Source: an uncultured Duncaniella sp. (GTDB lineage Bacteria > Bacteroidota > Bacteroidia > Bacteroidales > Muribaculaceae). From it: a stretch of 64,000 nucleotides of DNA. Position 1 is the stretch's first letter; each line of letters opens with the position of its first letter. The DNA is taken from the NCBI GenBank assembly GCA_910587165.1, contig CAJUKP010000005.1, positions 1 through 64,000 on the forward strand. Direction: 5' to 3'. The position numbers were made by a program, and so were the translations under genes. This document shows, in pieces, positions 26,658 to 37,100 of this stretch. The notes beneath the pieces are model-generated. The model made no database searches. It saw only the letters and a program-made list of their open reading frames with translations, and was not told the DNA's origin.

Positions 26658-28417
26658 GGTCTGAAAAGATGCTTGAAATCCGCGCCATAGAGCTTCGAGA
26701 GCCCCTCGCGGTTATCTATCGCGTCACCCACCACAAGCAGCGTTGTGAGCGTCAGATTGTTGTCATGCACTATCTTGGCAAGGTCGCGTAGCTGTCCGCG
26801 GTAGATACGCTCATCTTTCCATGTGAGTTTGTAACAGGCGGCCACAGGGGTCTCGGGGGGATAAGCCTCGAGCAGCTGCGACTGAACGTCGTCAACCACA
26901 CCCGCGCTCAGATAGATGCACATGGTGGATCTCGACTGCGCTAGCTTGCTCAGCTTCTCACGGTCAGGCATCGGAGTGCGTCCCTCCCCTCGGGTCAGGA
27001 TGATGGTCTGCACCTTTTCAGGTATGGTGAACTGCGAGCGGAGCGCGGCTGCCGCGGCCTGGAACGACGAGATGCCGGGAGTGATGTGATATGACATCCC
27101 GTAGCGGTCGAAACAGGCCATCTGTTCCTGTATAGCTCCATAGATGCACGGATCACCTGTGTGCAGACGCACCACAAGCTGTCCGCGGTCATAGAATTCC
27201 TTCATCAGCACGAACTGCTCTTCGAGTGTCATCGAGGCCGAGCTCCGCACCATGCATCCCTCCTTGGCATAGAAGGTCAGCTCACGCGGCACGAGGCTTC
27301 CGGCATAGAGTATGAGATCCGCCTCCTGAAGAAATCTCTTGCCGCGCACCGACACGAGCTCCGGATCGCCCGGACCGGCACCAACAATCTCAACATGGCC
27401 TTTACCGGGGGCGAATTCACGGTCCATCGCAACGGCAAAGGTGAATCCCTCCCCCTTCTGTTTCTCAAGCACCAGCGAGTCAGACGTGGCAGCGGCCATG
27501 GCGGCACTCTCGGCCACCCCCCACACTCCGGTCACCTCATGCACCTTCTCCGACGGGTTGGGCACTTCTATATCCTTGAGTTCCGCGGCTGTGAATATCC
27601 TTGTCTCCTCCGTGCCGAACCGTTCAGCCAGATCGGCCAGCAGAGGTTCATCCTTTTTCAGTTCAATGGTGGCTATCCCTCTCACCGACAGCGGACTGAT
27701 GTGGTGTTGCAGGAGCGATGCGGAGATCCGTTCATACACTCCGTCAGCCGGATAATCCTTCCTGCACCCCAGTCCGAGCTCAAGCACACGCGGACGGTAG
27801 TACAGCACCGGCAGCTCCGTGTCGTAGACAAACGGCGTGACGGCTATTACGAGTTCCGTGTCCGCTCCTATACCGGATATGCCGTCGGATATCGTCACAT
27901 GAGGAGGGAGCGTGCGTCTCAGATACTCTGTCCCGCGGTCCTTGATGTCAAGAACAAGGGCGGTTTTCTTCCCGTTTACGAAACTGAATATGATTTTGTT
28001 CATCTCCACCCGGCCGGCCTCGGCGATCCAGCCGAACTCCCGTCCGAGGGTGTCGAGAGCCCACAGACCTTCATTGTCGCTCCGTGTGGTGACGACGGGC
28101 GTGGCCCCGGTGATATGTGCCACTTGGGCGGCAAGCGCGTTGGCTCCGCCGATATGGCCTGACAGAACGGCGATGGCGAAACGGCCCGTGGAGTCGACAC
28201 ACACCACCGCCGGATCTGTATATTTATCCCTGATCAGATGGGCTATCGAACGGACACATATTCCGAGCGCGCCCACAAACACTATGCTGTCACACCCCTG
28301 TGGAAGCGTGCGGTTCCACTCACGGAGCATCTTCACTTCCGCGTCACTGAGTTCTCCGGCTATCGCCGAGGCAACACTCTCTCCGGCAGCCGTCACATTG
28401 AGTATCAAGGTTTTCAT
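26654..28417 (-). CDS. fused cobalt-precorrin-5A hydrolase (CbiG) and precorrin-4 C11-methyltransferase (CbiF/CobM)
   Basis: 587 residues. Residues 1 to about 335 are CbiG (FVGALGICVRSIAHLI; SGHIGGANALA; LGLGCRK), which opens the delta-lactone ring and releases acetaldehyde. Residues from about 339 are the SAM-dependent methyltransferase CbiF (VEIVGAGPGDPELVSVRG; YAGSLVPREL; HTGDPCIYGA). The two steps are adjacent in the anaerobic route. The chain overlaps both neighbouring genes by 4 nt. Confidence 0.92.
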   Translation of the reverse strand: MKTLILNVTAAGESVASAIAGELSDAEVKMLREWNRTLPQGCDSIVFVGALGICVRSIAHLIRDKYTDPAVVCVDSTGRFAIAVLSGHIGGANALAAQVAHITGATPVVTTRSDNEGLWALDTLGREFGWIAEAGRVEMNKIIFSFVNGKKTALVLDIKDRGTEYLRRTLPPHVTISDGISGIGADTELVIAVTPFVYDTELPVLYYRPRVLELGLGCRKDYPADGVYERISASLLQHHISPLSVRGIATIELKKDEPLLADLAERFGTEETRIFTAAELKDIEVPNPSEKVHEVTGVWGVAESAAMAAATSDSLVLEKQKGEGFTFAVAMDREFAPGKGHVEIVGAGPGDPELVSVRGKRFLQEADLILYAGSLVPRELTFYAKEGCMVRSSASMTLEEQFVLMKEFYDRGQLVVRLHTGDPCIYGAIQEQMACFDRYGMSYHITPGISSFQAAAAALRSQFTIPEKVQTIILTRGEGRTPMPDREKLSKLAQSRSTMCIYLSAGVVDDVQSQLLEAYPPETPVAACYKLTWKDERIYRGQLRDLAKIVHDNNLTLTTLLVVGDAIDNREGLSKLYGADFKHLFRP

Positions 28418-29598
28418 AACGTTTTCATTATGGTGATGGGGTTATGGTTATCTATTGTCATTGTATGGGTGGACGCTATCCGGCGGCCATGCTTCTCCAC
28501 CTCCCTGCGGAAAGCGGCGCAACTCTCCGCCGAGACGGAATTGAACACCACAGTCCCTCCGGGGCGTAGATACTTATAGATACGGTCGAGCATCTCTCCG
28601 AGTTTGCCGCCATGCCCGCCGATGAACACGGCGTCGGGGGCAGGATACTCCTCCAGAGGCAATGTGAGAAAATCGCCGGTGACAGCCGTGATGGAAGGTG
28701 CGCTGAAACGCCGTGAATTTATCTTCATCAGCTCCTCTCCCTCCGGCCTGATCTCAAATGAAGTGATGGCTATGGACGGATAGTGTCGTCTCACCTCTAT
28801 CGACACAGAGCCTGTGCAGAAACCCACATCCCAGAACGATTTGCGCCCCTCGAGCGAGAGCATTGCCACCGTCAGAAGCCTCACCGGCATCTTGGTGATC
28901 ATCTTTTCGCGGCCATCGAGATGGCAGAACTCACTCTCCGGCAGCCCGAACGGCAGATTGCGGGGCTTACGGAGCCGGAGCACCACACAGTTGGGGACAT
29001 CAAACTCCATCCCGGCGGCCTCGGCGGGGGTCATGGTTCTCACACGCTCATTCCCGTCATTGCCGAGATTCTCACCTACGGTCATTTCATAATCGAAATT
29101 ATACTCCATCAGCCGCCGCGCTATCATTGCGGGAGTCTTTGTCCGGTCGGTGAGCACACCTATGAGCGGCCTGTCCTCTATCAGCGCCGGGTCGAGATTG
29201 CTCCACGGACGCCCGGTCAGCGACACATTCACCATATCCTGATACGGCAGCAGCATACGGTGGGCGAGCATCTGCAGGGAATTGAACGAAGGATACACTC
29301 TGATCTCCGCATCCGGAAACTCCCGCTGCAGTGTGGCCGCATAGCCATAGAAGAGCGGATCGCCTGAGGCGAAGACCACAATCCCCGAACGGTCATCGTA
29401 GCGTCTGAACACATCAGCGAGAGGCACTGTGACATCAATCCACTCATACCCCTCCGGGAGAAGATGCTCCATGATGCCCCGGTGGCGTCTCCCCCCTGAG
29501 AACACCTTGCCGCACCTTATCACACGCTCCGTCTCCGGAGTGAGACAGGGGGTGCCGCAGTCAGAGATCCCTATTATGTGAAACTTTGGCTCAGACAT
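28414..29598 (-). CDS. cobL: bifunctional precorrin-6B methyltransferase/decarboxylase (CbiE-CbiT)
   Basis: 394 residues. Residues 1 to about 210 are CbiE (C5-methyltransferase, FASGDPLFYGYAATL); from about 225 the CbiT part (C15-methyltransferase and decarboxylase) has the SAM-binding motif WDVGFCTGSVSIEV and FIGGHGGKLGEML. The fused order is that of CobL. The N-terminus is slightly atypical (IIGISDCGTP instead of the common GIG start) but the fold motifs are intact. Overlaps the cobJ-cbiC gene by 8 nt. Confidence 0.92.
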   Translation of the reverse strand: MSEPKFHIIGISDCGTPCLTPETERVIRCGKVFSGGRRHRGIMEHLLPEGYEWIDVTVPLADVFRRYDDRSGIVVFASGDPLFYGYAATLQREFPDAEIRVYPSFNSLQMLAHRMLLPYQDMVNVSLTGRPWSNLDPALIEDRPLIGVLTDRTKTPAMIARRLMEYNFDYEMTVGENLGNDGNERVRTMTPAEAAGMEFDVPNCVVLRLRKPRNLPFGLPESEFCHLDGREKMITKMPVRLLTVAMLSLEGRKSFWDVGFCTGSVSIEVRRHYPSIAITSFEIRPEGEELMKINSRRFSAPSITAVTGDFLTLPLEEYPAPDAVFIGGHGGKLGEMLDRIYKYLRPGGTVVFNSVSAESCAAFRREVEKHGRRIASTHTMTIDNHNPITIMKTL

Positions 29599-30994
29599 CT
29601 CTTCCGGGTCTTAGCTGCTCCGCATCCGGGCGGCAGAGAATGGCGTTGGTGAGCGTGGCGGCAAGATTGCTTCCACCCTTGCGACCCTCAACTATGATCT
29701 TGGGTATTCCGTCGAACGGCTTGACCATGTGCTTGCTCTCGCACACATGGACAAACCCCACCGGGGCGGCCACTATACCGCATGGCCGGGCCTTGCCGTG
29801 ACGTATGAGCGAACACAGTTCCATGAGAGCCGTGGGGGCGTTGCCGAACACATAGAGTGCGTCCGGATGCTCCGCGGCGGCACGTCTTATGGCAGCCTGT
29901 GTGCGGGTGATACCCAGACGGGCTGCCTCCTCGGCCACACCGGGCTCATTGAGATAACATTTCACCTCTATGCCGAGACGGGCCAGGGCTCCCTTGCGTA
30001 TTCCGGCGGCAGCCATTGTCACATCCGTGATGATGGTGCGGACACCACCCTCCGTAAGCGAGCGGTAAATGCGCCCGAGCGCATCATCATCGGCAAGGAG
30101 TATCTTCTCCATCTCGAAATCGGCGGTGGTGTGGATGGCATGGAGCAAAGCCCATTTGCGGTCGAGAGGGATATTCCTGTCGGAAAGCTCGCTCTCTATG
30201 GTGCGGAAGCTCTCCATCATGATGGCCTGCCCTTTGCCGACATCCTCTGAGTTCTCCTCGTCACGGTAATAGCCTCGGGGAGTGATGAAACGTCCATCCC
30301 ATGTGTATGAGCGGGAATTGCCGATAAGCACGACGGTAAACATATCCACCTTGTCGGGATCGAACTCCCCGAGGGTGGTCAGCACAGCCTCCTCGTCGGG
30401 ACGGCCGGCCTGACGGACATATCCCACAGGGGTAGAGGCGTCACGCTCTTTCAGAAACAGTTCCTTGAGGCGGTGGAGCTGCCAGTAGCGTCCCACACTA
30501 CGCGGATTGTAGACAGCGGTGACAAAATCCGCCCCGGCAGCCGCCGTGATGCGCTTCTCGATCAGAGCCCACGGAGTCATGAGATCACTGAGCGAGATCA
30601 CGCAGAAATCATGTCCGACAGGTGCGCCGAGCAGCGAGGCGGCTTTCTGGAACGCGCTGATTCCGGGTATAACCTCCACCTCGACATCCGAGCCGAGCTT
30701 CCGTTTCATCTCCAGGACGAGGGGAGCCATCCCGTAGATACCGGCATCGCCCGACGATATGACACACACATCCTTACCCTCCTCGGCCAGACCGAACGCG
30801 ACCTCCACACGGGCCATCTCCTGCTTCATGCCGCTTCCTGCCTCTATGGCTCCCGGACGCAGCAGATGGCGCACGAAAGGAAGATAGTAATTGTAGCCCA
30901 CGACGGCATCGCACTTCCCGAGAGCCTCGATGGCTCCAGAAGTCATGTCGGATATCGAGCCGGGACCTATGCCTATTATTGTTATCTTTTTCAT
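29591..30994 (-). CDS. fused precorrin-3B C17-methyltransferase (CobJ/CbiH) and precorrin-8X methylmutase (CbiC/CobH)
   Basis: 467 residues. Residues 1 to about 245 are the ring-contracting methyltransferase (ITIIGIGPGSISDMT; ISSGDAGIYGMA; VTAVYNPRS). Residues from about 254 are CbiC/CobH (ESFRTIESEL; LLHAIHTTADFE with the catalytic histidine; VTMAAAGI; KIIVEGRKGGSNLAA), which moves a methyl group from C11 to C12. First biosynthetic gene after the importer genes in this operon. Overlaps the ABC ATPase gene by 4 nt. Confidence 0.93.
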   Translation of the reverse strand: MKKITIIGIGPGSISDMTSGAIEALGKCDAVVGYNYYLPFVRHLLRPGAIEAGSGMKQEMARVEVAFGLAEEGKDVCVISSGDAGIYGMAPLVLEMKRKLGSDVEVEVIPGISAFQKAASLLGAPVGHDFCVISLSDLMTPWALIEKRITAAAGADFVTAVYNPRSVGRYWQLHRLKELFLKERDASTPVGYVRQAGRPDEEAVLTTLGEFDPDKVDMFTVVLIGNSRSYTWDGRFITPRGYYRDEENSEDVGKGQAIMMESFRTIESELSDRNIPLDRKWALLHAIHTTADFEMEKILLADDDALGRIYRSLTEGGVRTIITDVTMAAAGIRKGALARLGIEVKCYLNEPGVAEEAARLGITRTQAAIRRAAAEHPDALYVFGNAPTALMELCSLIRHGKARPCGIVAAPVGFVHVCESKHMVKPFDGIPKIIVEGRKGGSNLAATLTNAILCRPDAEQLRPGRDV

Positions 30995-31977
30995 TCTATG
31001 AGGGATAAGAGTTCTTCTATCGTCAGGACTGTATGTCCTTTATATGTGTAACTGTCCGGTTTTACTTCAATCATTCCGGCAGCCCCCGCCTGATCGGTGG
31101 CACGGATGCCGCACCGGAAAAGGGCTTTCCTCACCATGTTCAGACGCGCACCCTCACCGGTGACACCTATCTCCCTCTCAGGGCGGCTGTCGATTCTGAA
31201 CAGGCCTGCATCGAGATCGAACACCACCCCCTCACGTTCGAAGAAGCGCCCCATCTCACCTGCAAGCGACAGATCCTCAGGGGTGCCGGTCACAACTCCT
31301 TTACTCTTGTCCACCAACCATATCCGGTCGGCTATCTGGAGCGAGAGTTCCAGATCGTGGGTGGACAGGAACACAGTCTTGCCCTCCCCGTGTGCCAGTG
31401 AGAGCAGCAGCTGCATGATCTCCACCTTGCTGGGATAGTCAAGAAAAGCGGTCGGTTCGTCGAGAAATATCACCGGAGTCTCCTGGGCGAGAGCCTTGGC
31501 TATCATCACTTTCTGCCGTTCGCCGTCGCTGAGGGTCGACACCATGCGGCCACGCATCCCCTCAACCCTCACAAGCTCCATCGAGCGGTTCACTATCCGG
31601 CGGTCTTCACCCGACAGGCGACCCCAGAAACCGGTATAGGGGCTGCGACCAAGGCCGACAAGCTCCTCCACTGTCATGTTGTTGAGATGCAGCCTCTCAG
31701 TGAGCACCACACCTATCACCTTGGCAAGCTCGGCAGGGGTGTGGGCGGAGAGCCGCTTCCCCTCTATGAAAATCTCACCATCGAGCGGAGGAAGAAACCC
31801 CGACAGGGTGCGGAGAAGAGTCGACTTGCCCGCGCCGTTGGGACCAAGCAGACAGGTGAGCTCTCCCCCGTGGAGCGAGGCGGATAGCGAACCGGTCACT
31901 GCCACTTTGCTGCCGTTGCGCCCGGTGTAGCCGGTGGTGAGCCGTTCCACCCGTATGGTCTCTTTCAGTGTCTTCAT
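30991..31977 (-). CDS. ABC transporter ATPase, FecE/BtuD type
   Basis: 328 residues. Walker A is LLGPNGAGKSTLLRTLSG, the signature is LSDGERQKVMIAKAL, Walker B is VIFLDEPTAFLD. The ATPase core ends near residue 255; about 70 further residues form a tail (around VRKALFRCGIRATDQAGAAG) of unknown role. With the permease and binding protein upstream it forms a BtuFCD/HmuTUV-like importer of corrinoids or another metal chelate. The riboswitch at the head of the operon favours corrinoids. 4-nt overlaps with both neighbours. Confidence 0.9.
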   Translation of the reverse strand: MKTLKETIRVERLTTGYTGRNGSKVAVTGSLSASLHGGELTCLLGPNGAGKSTLLRTLSGFLPPLDGEIFIEGKRLSAHTPAELAKVIGVVLTERLHLNNMTVEELVGLGRSPYTGFWGRLSGEDRRIVNRSMELVRVEGMRGRMVSTLSDGERQKVMIAKALAQETPVIFLDEPTAFLDYPSKVEIMQLLLSLAHGEGKTVFLSTHDLELSLQIADRIWLVDKSKGVVTGTPEDLSLAGEMGRFFEREGVVFDLDAGLFRIDSRPEREIGVTGEGARLNMVRKALFRCGIRATDQAGAAGMIEVKPDSYTYKGHTVLTIEELLSLIE

Positions 31978-33008
31978 ATAGCTGCCTTCCGTTTGTTGAA
32001 CAATACCCAGATCACCACCGGAGCACCGACAAGAGCCGTGACGGAATTGACCGGAAGCGCCCCCTCGAAACCGGGCAGACGCGCTATGAGGTTACACACC
32101 AGGGCAAGCGAGGCCCCCGCGAGCAGCGAGGCCGGGAGAAGCACGGCATGGTTGGATGTGCGGAATATGCCGCGGCACAGGTGGGGCACCGCAAGACCCA
32201 GAAAGACTATCGGGCCGCAATAGGCAGTCACGACGGCCACAAGCACACCGGCACAGGTGATCACCGTTATCCGGGCCCGTTTTATGTCAAGCCCAAGGTT
32301 GGAGGCGTAGGCATCCCCGAGCAGGAGCAGGTTGAGTGTCTTGATGAGCAGGAACGAGAGCGGCAGCAGACAGAGCATTATGACTATGAACACCGAGGTC
32401 TGCCCACCGGAGACACGCGCGAAGCTCCCGAGTCCCCATATCACGTAGGCGCGTATATCCTCCTCGGCGCTGAAAAATTTCAGCACACCGATGACAGCAT
32501 TGGCTATGTAGCCCACCATCACTCCCATGATCAGAAGCGTGACATTGCCACTCACCTTCTGTGCCACAAAAGCTATCAGAGCCATGACAAGGAGCGAGCC
32601 GACTATGGCCGCGAGTGTCACCGTCACCTCTCCCATCATGCCGAGACGGCTCAGGGCCACACCCCCGATGCTGCCTGACAGAAGCACCACGAAGGCCACC
32701 CCGAGACTCGCGCCCGAGCTGATGCCGAGCACCGACGGACCGGCAAGCGGGTTGCGGAACACTGTCTGCATGAGAAGTCCGCTCACAGCCAGACCGGCAC
32801 CCGCCATTATGGCCGTGAGGCTCTGCGGCAGGCGTGATTTAAGCACTATGGTGCGCCAGACAGGATTGCTGCCGTCACCGCCGGCCAATATCTCCACTAC
32901 ATCACCGGCAGGTATCATCACCGACCCGAGCAGCAGATTCAGCACGAGAAACAACGCTATCGACAATGCGAGCAGCGCCATCAGGACAGATGTGGTGCGC
33001 CCGGTCAT
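31974..33008 (-). CDS. FecCD-family ABC permease (BtuC-like)
   Basis: 344 residues, hydrophobic throughout, with the family pattern RLPQSLTAIMAGAGLAVSG and NPLAGPSVLGISSGASLG, and the ATPase contact region near LGLDIKRAR. Such permeases import vitamin B12, haem or siderophores across the inner membrane as dimers. It overlaps the binding-protein gene and the ATPase gene by 4 nt each, so the transporter is a unit. Confidence 0.92.
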   Translation of the reverse strand: MTGRTTSVLMALLALSIALFLVLNLLLGSVMIPAGDVVEILAGGDGSNPVWRTIVLKSRLPQSLTAIMAGAGLAVSGLLMQTVFRNPLAGPSVLGISSGASLGVAFVVLLSGSIGGVALSRLGMMGEVTVTLAAIVGSLLVMALIAFVAQKVSGNVTLLIMGVMVGYIANAVIGVLKFFSAEEDIRAYVIWGLGSFARVSGGQTSVFIVIMLCLLPLSFLLIKTLNLLLLGDAYASNLGLDIKRARITVITCAGVLVAVVTAYCGPIVFLGLAVPHLCRGIFRTSNHAVLLPASLLAGASLALVCNLIARLPGFEGALPVNSVTALVGAPVVIWVLFNKRKAAI

Positions 33009-34159
33009 TTCAACAGATGGTAATAGACGGGTTGATAATCGGGGAGAGCAGCGGGATGAAACACCTTGATGAGATCGGCAAGAACCACCTCAGGCTCCAC
33101 CGGCATACTCTCGTAGAACGGCACCTCACGCATATTGCAATAGATCACGCCACGGTTTTTCCACGCGTCGAAATCCTTGTAGCGCGCGTCGCGGCCGCCG
33201 AGCACTTCATAATCGAAATCCCCCTCGAAACTGTTGACGATACGCCAGTAATCGGAATGTACGGCCTGGGAATAGACTGTCTCATAGTCGAGGGTCACAC
33301 CTCCGCTCTCCGAGTTGTCCTTCAGGAAATAGTCGCCCCCGGCATCACGTATAAGCTGGGCCAGGAAGCTCTTGCCACCCACGGCATACCAGTTTCCGCC
33401 TCTCATCTCGCCGGTGAACACAGTGGGACGTGCCGCCACCGTGTCGGTTATGGCCTTGAGCGCGTTATATTTCTTCTCGATGGCAGCGAAGGTCTCGGAA
33501 GCCTCCCGCTCATGTCCGGTGAGGAGACCAACCACCTTGATCCACTCGGCCTGTCCGAGCGGAGTCAGCTCCTTGTAGCCGAGGTGGGGCACCATGGGTG
33601 CATCCACCCCTTTCAGAGCCTCATAGCCACCGCGCTTGAACGGGGAAATCAGTATTAGATCGGGCTGGAGAGCCATCACCACTTCCGGGTCAAAGTTACC
33701 TTCTATGCCTATGCGGCTCGTGGTGCCTTCCTCAAGCTGACGGCGCATTTGGGCATTGTGGAGATGGCGCGTGGATGTCACGCCTGCCACTTTTTCCGTG
33801 AGACCGAGCTTTATGAAATTGCTGAGCTGGAGAGATGTCATGCACACCACCCTGTCCACCGGGACATCCACACGGGTATATCCGTCAGGGATACGGGCCG
33901 ACGGCGTCCCGCGGTCAACGAGCGCTATGTTGAAACGATGTGTCTCCGCCCCCTCGGGATCGGAGATCTCAAGCAGTGTGACACCATCCCCTCCGGGAGT
34001 CACCTTGAATCCTTTGGCATATACGGGGGTCATGGCCGAAACTGCCGATGAGTCGGCTCCGGCCACACGGGAGGCATCGGTCGCGCCGCCACCGCCCTTT
34101 CCGCAGGAAAGCAGCATCAGGAGCGCGAAACAGGCCGCAAGTCTGGTCAGTCTTATCAT
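33005..34159 (-). CDS. corrinoid/metal-chelate binding lipoprotein (BtuF-like)
   Basis: 384 residues from the ATG at 34159, with a lipoprotein signal (LLSC, Cys19). The helical-backbone binding-protein pattern is visible: VVCMTSLQLSNFIKLGL, ALQPDLILISPF and PMVPHLGY. It would deliver the ligand from the periplasm to the FecCD permease. A longer frame would start at a TTG at 34168, but the ATG gives a proper signal peptide. The gap to the CobN-like gene is 19 nt and contains a TAATTTTG promoter box. Ligand is inferred from context. Confidence 0.88.
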   Translation of the reverse strand: MIRLTRLAACFALLMLLSCGKGGGGATDASRVAGADSSAVSAMTPVYAKGFKVTPGGDGVTLLEISDPEGAETHRFNIALVDRGTPSARIPDGYTRVDVPVDRVVCMTSLQLSNFIKLGLTEKVAGVTSTRHLHNAQMRRQLEEGTTSRIGIEGNFDPEVVMALQPDLILISPFKRGGYEALKGVDAPMVPHLGYKELTPLGQAEWIKVVGLLTGHEREASETFAAIEKKYNALKAITDTVAARPTVFTGEMRGGNWYAVGGKSFLAQLIRDAGGDYFLKDNSESGGVTLDYETVYSQAVHSDYWRIVNSFEGDFDYEVLGGRDARYKDFDAWKNRGVIYCNMREVPFYESMPVEPEVVLADLIKVFHPAALPDYQPVYYHLLK

Positions 34160-34165
34160 GATTTG

Positions 34166-34173
34166 CAAAATTA
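34166..34173 (-). promoter_or_regulatory. possible internal -7 box before the ABC importer
   Basis: TAATTTTG on the minus strand, ending 6 nt before the ATG at 34159. If used, it would give a nearly leaderless transcript for the importer and all corrin genes, independent of the riboswitch far upstream. No TTTG is found at the usual -33 distance. Confidence 0.35.
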
Positions 34174-34178
34174 CGTAA

Positions 34179-37100
34179 TTATTTTCTTTTTCTATAGGCT
34201 ACCGCACCTATAATTGCCACGGCAATGAGAGAAACGAGGACAATCAAAAGTGTGGAACGCGACTTGCTCCCCCTCACAGCCACCGCCACTCCGTTCCCGG
34301 CATGATTGTCACCCTCGCGGTCCACGTCAATCCCTCCGGCCATCGAGGCACGGTATCTCACGGCCCTGTCCGGTTCGAGAAGAGATGCGGTGAACTCCTT
34401 GAGCTTGGCATTGCCGCACACGAATTCGGTGCAAGGAGCGCCGTGACGCTCGGTGAGCCCGGCGTTGAGCGAGGCCAGACGTTCTGCCTGTTCAGGAGTG
34501 GCGTCCCAATACCCCTTCCTAATGCTCTCGAGCATCGTGGCTGTCATTTCCTGAAGCGCGGCAGGGTTGGTGCGGTCGAAATACTCCTCTATCCCGAGTC
34601 CGTGGCAATCCTCCACATATACATCATAGAGATCGTCATATATACTGTCGCTGAGCGACGAAGGCCTCATCACTGTCCACCCGAAAATGTTGCGGAAGGT
34701 CTCACCGAACGTCTGTGCGGTCGATGCCCCTCCCTTCATCCTCTCGCGGATAAAGACCGGGTTGAGCACTGTGGCGCGGGTCTCCACAGCCACGGCGTCC
34801 TTGGTATCCTGCACACGCGGAAATGCCGGATTGCGGTAGTCTGCCATCACGGCATCGGGTTCACGTCCGTCCATACTGCTTACAGCCAGCGACAGCGCAC
34901 CGGTGAATTCATATACATGGTCAAGCGACAGCGGACCCCATGTGTTGCTCTGACGGGGCTGCACCATCAGCTCCGTGCCCGACAGCACCGAGCCGAACAG
35001 GGCCGGATCGGCAGTACCCCAGTTGTCATCGTCGCCATACATGGCACACATATTGTTGACGAATCCGTCGACAAGCTCGGAGCGGTCGTCCCACTCACCG
35101 GAATTTTCCGTATAGCTGAGCATACCGGTGGAATAGCCTGAGTTGACAGGTCCGAACACCCTCATCACCGACAGGCGCGCCGCCTGTGCCGAATCCACTC
35201 CGTTTCCGACAAGAATCCTTTCCTGCCCCTCGGTTGCCTCGGCCACATAGTTTGGATAGATATCATCCTTGGCTTCCGAAGCCATGCGCACCGCCTCGGT
35301 GATGAGCTTCAGCCTCGACCCCGCTATGTCGCGGAGCTGGCCTGACACCTGCACCATCACATTGACACGCGGACGTCCGAGCTCAGCCGACGGGGTGAGT
35401 CTCAGCCCCATCACCCGTCCGTGGCTGTCGCGCACCGGCTCCACACCGAGCATCCTCAGAGCCTGGGCCACAGTGGCCCCCTCGGTGGAGATGAACTCAC
35501 CCGCCCAGAATGTGAAGCTCACCTTCCGCGGATAGTCGCCATGGGCAGCCACATAGTCGCGCAACGTAGCCTCGGCCAATGCCACTCCGTCGCTCCAGGC
35601 CTTCTTGCCGGGAGTCGTCTCAGGGTTGACGCTGTACATATTCCTGCCCGTCGGAAGCACTCCCGGGTTCAGCACCGGATCTCCGCCGGGGGCCGGACGG
35701 ACCGGATGGCCTGACATGGCACCCATCATGGCGTCAAATTCCGCATCGGGAGAGAGACGTAGACTCTCATAACATTCCCAGGCGTCCGCGAGATCCCCTC
35801 CCGCCGGTCGGCCGGAGGCTATCATGGCCTCTATATCGCCGCGGGCACCGGACAGATAACGGTGGGCCACGAATCCGTAGTCGCGGCTCTGCTCCTCGCT
35901 TATCTTTCCTGCCGAGCAGTCGCGGGCCGCACGGGAATAGGCCAGCGGATCAGCCGAGATGGCCACCACCGTTGTGGCAAGGTCGCGCGGTGAATAGGGA
36001 GTGCCCATCGTATAATATGCTCCGGTGATCTTCTCATTGGCAAGTTCCTCCACAAACATATCAGCCCTCCTGAGTTCCTCCGGGGTACAAACGCCCCCGG
36101 TAGCAGGGTCAAGACCGAGATCTGTGTGAAACCCCATGGCGACAATCTCCTCCCTGAGTGCGGGAGTGTTCACAGCCGGATCGGCGATGGCCGCGTGGAT
36201 ACGGCTGATGAGCCCGCTGTACTTTGCCCTCAGTCCGTTCTCAACAAACGGAGGCGGAAGATGGCTCACAAGAACCGCGCGGCTACGGCGGCGGGCTATG
36301 ACCGACTCGCCTACATTGGCGGTGGTGTAGAAATAGAAATGCGGCCGGTTGCCGATGAGCACATCCGCCCAGTCGGCACGCGAGAGCCCCACATTCTTTC
36401 CGGGTGTGAACTCAAGATTGCCATGAGTGCCGAAATGAATCAGCATATCGGCATCAAAACCCTTGAGCATATAAAGATATGCGGCCAGATAGCTGTGGGG
36501 CGGCGGCACATCGGCACCATGAACCATTTTGAAATCATCGTCACCGATAGCCGGACGCGGCTGCGGGAATAGAAGAACGTTGCCGAATCTCAAGCAGGCC
36601 ACGGCCAGGCTGTCGCCCCTTGACAACAGCGATCCGGGAGCCTTGCCATAGCGAGCCTCCACTTCGGCATACTTTTCAGGCATAAGCACATCACGCGCCC
36701 ACCCCTCATAAGTGTCACGTCCGATCCACACCGGATGTCCCTCGTCCATGAATCTGCTCTGGGCCCAGGGTGCATAGTCACCCATCACCGAACCACGGGA
36801 CATCACCATCTCACCGAACTCCCGGCAGGTGGCCGGAAGCCCGGTGAGGTCATATCCCTCGCTCTGCATCCTTCTGAGGAAATTGTATAGGGAAGGTATC
36901 ACCTCCATCCCCGATGCGAGCAGGGCATCCTTGCCGGGTGACTTGAAATAGCATATCGCCACACGTTTACGTGAATTCGGAGTGGTCCGCAGCCGCATGA
37001 AACGGTCGGCCTGTTCCACAAACGCGCCGATCCTCTCGCTCTCGGCCACAGGGAGCAATCTCCCCTCAGCATCCCGGTCAAGCGACGATATGACCACCGG

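Noticed and set aside
27161..28162. 333-residue plus-strand open frame
   Set aside because: Antisense to the CbiG-CbiF fusion; no protein-like pattern.
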